Below are positions 55,562-64,000 of a DNA stretch of 64,000 bases, in pieces. A program made the position numbers and the translations under genes. Under the pieces are notes generated by a model. That model ran no database searches, was not told where the DNA came from, and saw only the letters and a program-made list of their open reading frames with translations. The DNA lies in the NCBI GenBank assembly GCA_013339895.1, contig JABACO010000008.1, positions 8,485,528 through 8,549,527 of the forward strand, written 5' to 3'. The DNA is from Ephydatia muelleri (Eukaryota; Porifera; Demospongiae; Spongillida; Spongillidae). Positions within the stretch are counted from its first letter, which is position 1, and each line of letters begins with the position of its first letter.

Positions 55562-57105
55562 GACACAACAAGCCCATTCCTATTGAATCACTCTGTGACA
55601 TGTGGCTCGGGGGTAACTTGAGTGAACTTTGGAGTTTTGCTCAGAATCGTGCTGCCAGCTCATCTCATTCGAACAAGACGACCAGGGTTCGTCCCAATGA
55701 TGGAGTTACATCTGCCATTTCCCTTTCTAAGGATGGGCTGTATGGCAAAGCTTGCTGGCTGTTGGTTTCCCAAGGAGTAGCTCCCAATAATGAGAGCACA
55801 TGGAATCTCTTAGTTTCTAAACATCCCAAAGGGGGTTGCCCTGTTGGTCTTCCAGGTGCCCCCAATGATGGAACATTACCTCCCGATTTTAACCTCGGCC
55901 CTGTCTTACGATCATTTCCTAAGCTGACAGGTGCTGGTCCCTCAGGTCTGCGGATTCAACATCTCCTGGATGCAGTTGAGGTTCCACTTCAAACTCTAAT
56001 TCTTCACTCCCTCAAAGCGGTTGTCAATATTCTGTCCTCTGGTAGGGCTCCTGCCTTGATCTCACCCTTCCTAGCGGGTGGAAACCTGACAGCATTAGTC
56101 AAGTCCAAGGATAGTTGTGCTTCGGACATTCGCCCCATAGCTGTGGGCGAAACTCTCTGCCGCCTAACTGCCAAATGTCTATGTGCTGTTGTGAAAGCTA
56201 AGGCAGCCGAGTTCTTCCAGCCACATAAGTTTGGGGTTTCCTGCTCCATGGGGGCTGAGAAAATAGCACACGGTTTGAGGGCATGCGTCGATCGACAGTG
56301 GAAGGATGAGGGTTTCTCAGTTTTGAAATTGGATATGAGGAATGCGTTTAATGTTGTGTCACGTCAGGCCTTCCTGTCTGAGTGCTCTCTACACTTCCCA
56401 GAACTCTACCCCTGGGTTCTGTGGTGTTACGGTCAACATCCAATTTTATGGCACCCTATGGGAACATTAACATCTGAATGTGGGGTTCAACAGGGTGATC
56501 CCTTAGGTCCTCTTTTATTCTGCCTTGTGTTGAACATCTTGGTGAAGGACATATGTTCTGACCCTAATTGTGCTAATTTGTCTTTCCATAGCTGGTACCT
56601 TGATGATGGGGTTGTGGCTGGTCCGAGCTTGGCAGTTCAGAAGGTATTGGCTTTGATTGAAGAAAAGGGTCCCCCACTTGGTTTATTGGTCAACTTCTCT
56701 AAATGTGAGGTGTTCTCCCCCACAGATGTAAATCTTTTCCGAGGTGAGTTAATACGATCCAGCTCGCCCAATATTGTTATTTTGGGTGTCCCTATTGGTG
56801 ACTTAGAGTTTTGTTCCAACTACATTTCAAACAAGTGTGCAAGTGCTAAGTTACTGCTGCACAAACTAGAAGAGGTGGGCGCCCAGGATGCCCAAGTTGC
56901 CTTGGTCCTTCTACGGCTGTGTGGCTCCTTTTGTAAACTGGCCCATCTTGCTCGAGCTACCCCACCCTCTCTATCCATCAAGGCTTTGGAGCTTTTTGAC
57001 ATTGATGTCCGCCATTGTTTTTCTCAGTGCACTGCAGTAGACACCTCTGATGAGGCTTGGTTGCAGGCTCAACTCAGTCTTAGTCGTGGGGGTCTTGGGT
57101 TGCGC
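55300..57105 (+). pseudogene. reverse transcriptase domain of the R2-like element
   Basis: About 600 codons. Reverse transcriptase motifs in order: KLTGAGPSGLRIQHLLDAVE, then DIRPIAVGETLCRL, motif A FSVLKLDMRNAFNVVS, motif B GVQQGDPLGPLLFC, motif C YLDDGVV (YLDD rather than YADD), motif D GLLVNFSKCEVF and motif E ILGVPIG. A G40 run (55520-55559) adds an unlikely poly-Gly and may be an expansion or assembly artefact. The frame is lost at 57105, where a small deletion separates the RT from the endonuclease part. The start is arbitrary because the 5' end is truncated. Confidence 0.85.
55520..55559. repeat. G40 homopolymer inside the retrotransposon ORF
   Basis: Forty consecutive G, the longest of at least ten runs of 20 or more G/C in the window. 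Confidence 0.95.
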
Positions 57106-57785
57106 ATCTCATGCTGCTGCAGCTTACATTGCTTCCCTTTGTTCTTCGGACTTTAGTTCCCTCTCTAGTTTGCATCTCACCTCAGCAATTGGGAAGTTTA
57201 ACTCCTCTGTTTCACCATCTGATGTGGTTTCAGTAGAGAGCTTTGCACAGCGGCCTCCAATACAGAAAGCCTTATCTGCTAAGATTGACGACTTCCAGTT
57301 TAACCAGCTCTTCAACTCATCTTCCTTGGCAGACAGGGCCCGCCTTTTGTTCATTTCATCTCCCCATGCTTCGTCGTGGTTGTCAGTTGTCCCTTCCAAA
57401 GGTCTAGGCCTTCATTTAAATCCTGACCAGTTCCAAGTGGCCATCAAGTGGTGGCTTGGTCTTGACACATCCGGGGGATCACTGTGCTCCTTATGTCCAG
57501 ACACTGTGCTCGATCCATTAGGCCATCATGCCTCCACATGTAAGCGTGGGGGTGATGCTGTGTTTCGCCACAATAGACTTCGCGATGTTGTAGCCGAGTC
57601 GTGTAGGTTGGCCCACCTGAGTGTTAAAGTTGAGGCCGGAAATAACCTAACACCAGACCACAGTCATACAAGACCAGCTGATGTCCTTGTCCAGAACTGG
57701 TCCAGAGGCAGGCCAGCAGCCTTCGACATCTGTGTGACCTCACCGCTTAATACACTTACTTTGTCAGAAGCGGGGGTTTGTGCGG
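57106..57785 (+). pseudogene. R2-like zinc knuckle plus restriction-like endonuclease, module 1
   Basis: After SHAAAAYIASLCSSDF comes WWLGLDTSGG, then the knuckle CSLCPDTVLDPLGHHASTC. RHNRLRDVVAESC follows (the RHD-like position of R2 endonucleases), then the PD-D core RPADVLVQNW and AAFDICVTSPL. The module stops at EAGVCAVP, lacking the tail (AAQATEARKH...YGAWG) that normally follows. That tail reappears after module 2, at 58831. Confidence 0.8.
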
Positions 57786-58830
57786 TGCCCCACTCATCGG
57801 CAGCTTTCATCTCCTCCTTATGCTCATCTGGTTTCGGTCTGCAGTCATCTCACCATCTGTCTCAAGCAATAGAGACATTCAACAGCTTGGTCTCACCTGC
57901 AGATGCAGTCAGTGTTGAGTCTCTCCTCACTTCATCAGTCTCCCAGAAATACCTTTCTGGTAAGTTGGATGATCGTGTTTTCAACATGCTACTGAATTCA
58001 TCATCGGTAGCCGACAAGGCACGCCTTCTGTCAGTTTCCTCCCCCCATGCTGCATCCTGGCTTTCAGTTGTGCCCTCTGAGAACTTGGGGCTTCACTTGG
58101 ATCCCCCTGTTTTCCAGGTGGCCATCAAATGGTGGCTTGGACTTGACACCTCAGAGGGCTCCCAATGTGCACTGTGCCCAGGTAGTACACTTGATCACCT
58201 TGACCACCATGCAGTTACCTGCAAGTATGGTGGAGATGTGGTCTCTCGCCATAATAGGATTAGGGACATCCTGGTAGAAACCTGTCGTCGGGCGCACATA
58301 GGGGTTAAGGTAGAAGTTGGCAATAATCTTAGCAGAGACCACAGCAAGACCCATCCAGCTGACATCTTACTTCCCAACTGGTTCTTGGGCAGAACAGCAG
58401 CATTAGATGTGAGCATCACCTCACTGCTTAATCCTGTCACTTTGTTGGAAGCGGGAGTGTCGGCCACCGCTGCAGCCCAGGCCACCGAGGCTAGGAAGCA
58501 CCAAGCCAATGACCCTAAATGTTCTGAACTAGGTTGGGTATGTGTCCTAATGGTAGTGGAAACCTATGGGGCTTGGGGAAAGGAAGCCACAGTCATCATC
58601 TCTTCTGTAGCCTCCAGACTTGTCACCTCCACATGCTGGCCAAAGTCCACCATAGTCCACGAGATCTATGGTCGGCTGAATCTCAACCTTGTGTGTGCCA
58701 ATGCCACAGCTATCCTTTCTAGGATAGCTCCTCCGCCATAAACCTTTTATTATCTGGTGCATATATATTGAAATAAGGATGTAAATAATAATGTGCATTT
58801 ATTAGACTTGAATAATAATAATAATAAATA
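57786..58830 (+). mobile_element. R2-like endonuclease module 2, nested truncated copy
   Basis: The frame runs through to a stop at 58739-58741: CALCPGSTLDHLDHHAVTC, RHNRIRDILVETC, HPADILLPNW, AALDVSITS, then the full tail with VETYGAWG and EIYGRLNLNL. It starts at the RT-endonuclease linker (SSAAFISSLCSSGFG) and ends in (AAT)n, so it is best read as a 5'-truncated copy inserted into module 1's gene. The reading frame happens to continue, which yields a 563-codon frame with two endonuclease domains. Confidence 0.75.
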
Positions 58831-59007
58831 ACTTATGGAGCATGGGGAGCTGAGGCCAAGGCCTGTTTCTCCCAGCTGGCTTCGAGGCTTTCCATCAGGC
58901 TTCAAAAGCCCAAATCAGTCATTCTTTATGAACTATATGGTCGCTTAAACACATGTCTCGTTCGTTGTGTTGCTACGGCCATATTAAGTAGGATCCAGTC
59001 ATCATAA
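58831..59007 (+). pseudogene. tail of the outer R2-like protein
   Basis: TYGAWGAEAKACFSQLASRL, then PKSVILYELYGRLNTC and AILSRIQSS with a stop. It is homologous to the end of module 2 (TYGAWGKEA, EIYGRLN, AILSRIAPP). It restores the C-terminus expected for module 1, with about 35 codons lost at the junction. Confidence 0.8.
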
Positions 59008-59119
59008 CTTTTTCCTGTGTTTATTCTTGGTGTAATTTTGTAATAATAATATAACATAATCAGTTTAATAAACGTATTAATAATCATGCAAATATTAACC
59101 CCAAAAATAAATAATAATA

Positions 59120-59413
59120 ACTGTAGCTAAACAAAAATTATTTCGGCGTTAGTGGTTAAGCAGATATTCACACTGATTCAGTCGGACCCGAACACAAGCC
59201 AATTGTATCATTGCACTTTGACATGGGTGCTGGCTGTGCATATCCGGATCTCTGTGTGTATATAAATGGGGTGAAGAAACATAACAATGAAGTGATTGCA
59301 TGCTAGTGGTGCAGTGCTACGAAGTGCTACTCAAACCGTGACAGATAAGTAATGTAGTTGACAATCATAATCATTCTTGTTCTATAATATGGCTTAGTTA
59401 TCATGCACTGGTC

Positions 59414-59444
<31 letters not shown>

Positions 59445-59565
59445 GAGGGGGCGGAACCCCCACACACACTTTTATATTTGTGGGGTATGCTAGTCAGCCA
59501 GATAGATATTTGTCAGGCTTTCCTCCCTTTTGATATCATTTCCAAATGCATGCAAAGCTCAGGTC
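59120..59565. repeat. palindromic element D, copy 3, centre
   Basis: It resumes at CTGTAGCTAAAC and includes the TATA box (59259) and a mutated donor (ACAG/ATAAGT). A G22 run lies at 59424-59445. The right arm is missing beyond about 59565, so this copy is no longer palindromic. Confidence 0.85.
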
Positions 59566-59719
59566 ATGTGCTTCTAGGACCTTTTGTCCTATAGTTTTGC
59601 CCTACCTCATTGGCATGTGCTATGAATTGTTCCAAATCAGCACCTGTTCTGTTGTGTACACAAATGGTTTTGTCCATGCATCACGTGTTTACAACTGCTG
59701 CAGGAATGCAGGAAGTAAA

Positions 59720-59761
59720 TCCCCCCGCCCCCCCCCCACCCCCCCCCCCCCCCCCCCCCCC
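59720..59761. repeat. C-rich run (C23 at its end)
   Basis: CCCCCCGCC + C8 + ACC + C23. Apparent proline-rich frames are artefacts. Confidence 0.9.
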
Positions 59762-59769
59762 TTCCCTAA

Positions 59770-61130
59770 GGATTAATGCAAATGGCTGCTTGATGCCTGA
59801 AGTTCAGTAGATAGTTTGCATTCAACACACGTATTTCATTTCCCACTTATTTTAGCAGCAGCAACAGGACAGGGGAAAGCTGGCATACCTTGTATAGTGG
59901 GATATAGTGTCAATAGACCGTCCCTTCCTCCCCATCTATACACCAGACAATAAACGGGATACAGAGGTGCAATGACAAGAATCTGCCCTTTCAACAAATC
60001 CAGTTCAATACATCATGCACAATGTATTCAAATATGCGGTCGATGCACATACAAGATTCTATCCATCGTGGTACATGTATAACTGCAAGTATAGAGTACC
60101 ACAAATGGCTATACAGACAACTCTGATCCTATATCTTCATCTCGGTTAATGGTCTCTTAGGAAGTGGGAGGAGCTGCACGCCGCCCCAGCAGCTGGCTAA
60201 AATTTGGTGTATGGTTATATATGTTCTAACACTTTAATTCAAGCCTCAGCAACTTTAGTAAAAACACGCATGCATATATTGTTAACACACACGCATGCAT
60301 GAGTGTGGAGGAGTGGTTGTACGTATACAGTGACAGCTATTTCAGTATGTCATGTGGCATAATGCACATGCATCATGCAAGTGTTGCGTACAGTATACAT
60401 GTCATTACCAGCTATTTCGGACATCCATAGATCGTCTGTGTACATGAGAATGTACTTGCTCCGTTTGATTTTGTACACGTTTCATAAATATTTTGAATAT
60501 TTTTTAATGCAAAAGGTACTGATTTAAGAATTTTAGTACTAAACGTTTGAGGCGATAGATTCAAGAGAAGAGTTAATTACTTTTCGTCATTACGCATGCA
60601 GTGTTGCAATTAATTTAACTCAACAAATTACTTAACGTATGAAAGGTTAAGTTGTGCCTGCCAATAACCAATAACTGGGTTTTGCCTGGTTAGACTACAA
60701 CCCAAGAGAGTGCTTCAGTATAATCCATCGTTGCAGACTCGAGAGTCTGCTCCTGTCTACAAGAAAAACGTCGATCGAAAGGTGCGCGCAATGAAATTAT
60801 ATGTACAATAGTATTCAGTTGTGTCCGGCTTTTCTGGCTCAATTAGTGAACAGAACAGCGTTTTGTGAAGCGATTGAAGTACGTCAGATTCGATGCCGGG
60901 TACGCCTTCGTATTAGTATACATGCATGCAGTGTTGTCTATAAATCACGAGGCTGTTGGTCAAACTAAATTCGTTGTATCCACGTCCACCTGGATTTTCA
61001 CTCTGAAGATGCGTTGAGTTTCAACAGACAATCATTTACTCCACTGATTAGTTCATAGGCTGGTACCATTCTGTACATGGTGTGCACCACATCCATTTAA
61101 CACAGGTTGTTGTGGCCACATGGTACCTCA
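59770..61130. other. no recognisable feature
   Basis: AT-rich sequence with scattered ATGCATG steps. No gene, TIR pair or tandem repeat was found. Confidence 0.4.
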
Positions 61131-61134
61131 AAGT

Positions 61135-62010
61135 GGCACCTATAGGCAGGGGCAGCAGAAGGGTGCCATGGCACCTTAATTATGGTGCCTCGTCATGGTA
61201 GTGGCAAGCCTGGTCACATCCAAGAGTAGCCTGCGTTACCTTTGGTCCCAGGCCAGCTTGACAGGGGGGCCTGCACCCCTCTCATATGCCTGACCGGTTC
61301 AGCCTGACCCCCTTATGGGCAAACCAGTTAACCCGTTAACCCGCTAACATAGGGAGAATGGAAACATGGGACATGGCTTTAATGATAGTGATGCTGTGAG
61401 CATGTGAAAGAAGGAGCATTCATGCATCATTACGTCTTAATTATGGATATGGTGTATATACATTTACAGAATTTATATTTGTCTTACCCTTTAAGCCCCT
61501 TCATCCCCATATACATTGCCCCTGCCACAACAGTGAGAAGGAAGCAACATTGGACTCACCACTTCACTGCAAAAAATTAGGGATGATCACCACTCCTGTT
61601 AGGTGATACTCACCCTCACCTGGAGTGTTAGTAAAAAAGGATGGCAGCACCAATTGATCAGAGTGATAAATAACATAGGGTACTCAGCACTCCATTATTT
61701 GCTTTCAGAGCTTATGTCACTTATCTGGATCTGGTAAGCATTGCTGAATTAGATATGTTACTGTCCTGGATATATATATATATAGTATGCAATACATAAT
61801 GCTGCATGAATGCTCCTTCTTTCTCATGCTCACAGCATCACTATAATTAAAGCCATGTTCCATGCTTCCATTCTCCCTATGTTAGCGGTATAACTGGTTT
61901 GCCCATAAGGGGTCAGGCTGAACCGGTCAGGCATATGACAGGGGTGCAGTCCCCCCTGTCAAGCCGGCCTGGGACCAAGGCTACTCTTGGATGTGACCAG
62001 ACTTGCCACT
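61135..62010. repeat. foldback of repeat G, about 230 bp arms
   Basis: 61185-61440 is the reverse complement of 61793-62010. Shared blocks include GGCTGAACCGGTCAGGCATA and CCATTCTCCCTATGTTAGCG. The spacer (about 350 bp) has no gene. Confidence 0.8.
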
Positions 62011-62350
62011 ACCATGACGAGGTCATGGAGAGTGGTGGCCCTCAACCGCTGAACTGACCTGGGGCCAAGGGTAATGTTGAGTCACCCCTTGGTTCGACCA
62101 GATATGCCACACCACGACACAGTCAGTGGCTTGGGTGGTTGATCAGGGTAGAAGCCTGAATGTCTGCTTTCCCTAGAACACCATTTATATCAAACCTGGA
62201 ACCAGACAATGGGACAATCTAGTTTGGGGGATAGTTTGTTTAGAGGGGGGTTTGCAGACAGAGAGGCAGGCTTGACCCACTAACCTTTGACAAAGCCCCT
62301 ATTTATCCCATTGTATGCTTTCCCATGCCCAATCTAAACAGGGAGGGGTA
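61905..62350 (+). repeat. dispersed repeat G, copy 2
   Basis: Collinear with 23655-24250 at roughly 80% identity, including GTTTGCAGACAGAGAGGCAGG. Its left part is shared with the foldback arms. Confidence 0.8.
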
Positions 62351-62529
62351 AGTCCACAACCAATGTATGTGTATCATATATTTATGAAGATGTATATTTA
62401 ATGATAGGCAAAGCAGTGGATAAGCAATTTCCTAAGTATAAAAACAGCAGGCTATCAAAACGTCAATGTGACAACCTTACATGCACTGTCTGGTGTATCA
62501 TGTGCCTGATCATATGCGGCAATATGGGA

Positions 62530-62815
62530 ATTTATGGGTGTTTTCAGGTCAAGGTGAGTTAGGCGAATCACAAAAAATTGTTCATACAAAACCATACAGG
62601 TGTTGAGAAGCATAATGATGATGCCAAGCACGCATATTTGTCTAGCAACAAGTGGGATGCAACAGGTGACCTCATCAAAACTGAAGCTCGCATAGAATGC
62701 CTACAAAAGTATGCAGTCACAAAAAGAAAACAATGCTACTTATTGGTATGGAGGAGGTATTGAGGCAGACAGAGCCTCACACCAAAAAGGAACCTGCTCA
62801 ACAATCCATGCAGTC
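62530..62815 (+). pseudogene. possible exon, unknown
   Basis: A frame of 61 codons (GVEKHNDDAKHAYLSSNKWD) overlaps another that continues as NATYWYGGGIEADRASHQKG. Both look like protein, but the reading is broken. No family is assigned. Confidence 0.25.
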
Positions 62816-63394
62816 ATAGTACCTGTATTTTTTTTTGTGTTGCTGTTATAATCATTGTTATGTCTACTCTTAGTGGTATTGTGGAAGGGCAAGTATGTTT
62901 ATAATGGCCATTGATGCTTATCTTGAGGCGGTTGACCTATTACCTCCCACACTACATATAGTACCAAACAGCACTAGTGCAGTGTTGGTGATACACATAA
63001 CTTTCTTATTTTTATCAGTACATTTGTATCTTCCATGGCTTATGTTAGCAAAAGCATTGTGCGCTGGACTTTTCCATGACTTCTGTACATGCACACAATG
63101 CTTATGCTATAGCATTAAAGTCCTGAATGCATTGCAGAATATGTTATGTGTGTACTTTAATGTGCATGCATGTACGCAATGTAATTTTTAAAAGTAAACA
63201 ATGCAGTGATCAGAAAATTTTCTTATAGATTATATCAAATGTACCAACAACTTAATAATTTAGTAAACATAAATCATTTATTTCATATGCATTTTGAATA
63301 AAATGATGTATGCAACATTCAGAAATGCTTCTTAACTACATTCAAAACAACAACTTCTGAAAATGATTGTTGTTTGTGAACAAGCATTCCATCT

Positions 63395-63735
63395 TCACCT
63401 TGGGTGTAGACTATCGGTGCATGACCATCTAAGCTTGCTGTGCATTCTTATTGGGAAGTCAGCTTGACACCCATCTCCCAGTGGATCATAAACTTCCCAC
63501 TGTTTGATACAGTTTCCCCTAATCCACGTGTTGGTTTTGTACCCTATATCTCTAAAGAGATACCTGAAGACATCCATTCTAAATTCCATAGTAAATTGAC
63601 ATTACAAATAGCCCTGATTTTAGGACTGCCAGACGGACCAGACAGAAAGTTAGATACACTATCCATAATTTCTATAACGCTTGGTTGCGGATTTAAATAG
63701 CTCCTATAATGCACAGAATGTACACCTAAAACCAC
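63395..63735 (-). pseudogene. relic of the GDGCQADFPIR protein, copy 2
   Basis: VIEIMDSVSNFLSGPSGSP, then the frame carrying MEFRMDVFRYLFRDIGYKTN, then DPLGDGCQADFPIRMH. It is paralogous to 21930-22278 on the opposite strand. At least one frameshift separates the first block from the others. Confidence 0.45.
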
Positions 63736-64000
63736 AAGAAGAGGAAAAACAGCCCGTTTACCTACCGCTTAGCGACAGCTATAAGGCTTGTTTCAGGAAC
63801 CCATGACTATTCTTCTTTGGTGTATACTTCCCACAGTACTAAAAATTCGATATGCCTCTAGGGCATAGCCATATAAATACGAATTAATTTCAAGGTGTAT
63901 ATACAACACGCACCTTTATTTTCCTGGTCGCTACAACGCGTTCTAAACGGGAAAATAGGGACCGGCCATTTTCTAAAGTAGAACAAACACAGGCACATCG

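Larger units (their letters stand above)
55245..59119 (+). mobile_element. R2-like non-LTR retrotransposon insertion, 3.9 kb
   Basis: Palindrome D copies 1 and 2 read CTTTCACTAACTCTACTGTAG at this place. Here CTTTCACTA is followed by the element, and ACTGTAGC resumes after an (AAT)n tail. The element is 5' truncated (no N-terminal DNA-binding fingers seen) and ends in AATAATAATA, as expected of target-primed insertion. A second, more truncated copy with its own (AAT)n tail (58810-58829) lies inside it. No 28S rDNA target is present. Confidence 0.85.

Noticed and set aside
55245..59119. Site-specific R2 insertion in 28S rDNA
   Set aside because: The flanks are palindrome D, not ribosomal DNA. 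The element resembles R2 only in domain plan.

Overview
The window is eukaryotic, almost certainly from an invertebrate animal. The one well-preserved multi-exon gene has ten GT-AG introns of only 43-81 bp. The rest is AT-rich DNA packed with nested transposons, foldback elements and micro/minisatellites. Tiny introns and this mix of hAT, Harbinger, R2-like and RAG1-like elements would suit a demosponge or a similar marine invertebrate, but no ribosomal or mitochondrial marker is present to confirm this. No bacterial-type operon, tRNA, rRNA or CRISPR array was seen. I found no clearly intact host gene. Nearly everything recognisable is a mobile element, a relic of one, or a duplicated block carrying one.

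Layout. 0-2 kb: an internally deleted hAT end holding a 1.5 kb Harbinger-like element (TTA duplication), which carries an R2-like retrotransposon tail. 2-10.1 kb: a small coiled-coil gene relic, then a minus-strand hAT transposase (DUF4371/ZMYM1 type). That transposase is broken by a miniature LTR element (4755-5679, 5-bp duplication, tRNA-Leu-like primer site) and by a second 3.3 kb hAT element (6549-9839, 8-bp duplication). 10.1-13.4 kb: first copy of a large duplicated block ('E') with a candidate secreted-protein first exon and a hAT MITE. 14.6-21.1 kb: a degenerate minus-strand RAG1-like transposase split by a 5.4 kb TIR-bounded insert with a 154-bp satellite. 22-27 kb: minisatellites, an RT fragment and simple repeats. 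27.8-39.3 kb: a scrambled array of the same blocks (palindrome D, block E, coiled-coil gene F, hAT transposase H). 39.3-47 kb: two copies of element X, encoding a Lys/Arg-rich repeat protein. One copy has a 650 bp CCT expansion; the other is split by a 4.1 kb RAG1-like transposon. 47-48.2 kb: CA tract and a CAG-rich minisatellite. 48.3-52.4 kb: a 4 kb foldback element. 52.4-59.6 kb: third E and D copies with a MULE-like MITE and a 3.9 kb R2-like retrotransposon with two endonuclease modules. 59.6-64 kb: sparse relics and a further foldback.

The main discovery is at 42.1-46.2 kb. Eleven exons splice into about 955 codons whose domain order follows vertebrate RAG1: N-terminal Zn region, RING, second zinc finger, D-D-E catalytic core, C-x2-C and H-x4-H zinc ligands. 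Only one in-frame stop interrupts it. An empty site in the neighbouring X copy shows that this unit inserted. Because blocks D, E, F and H recur, almost every insertion in them can be called against an empty copy, which gives a relative order of events.
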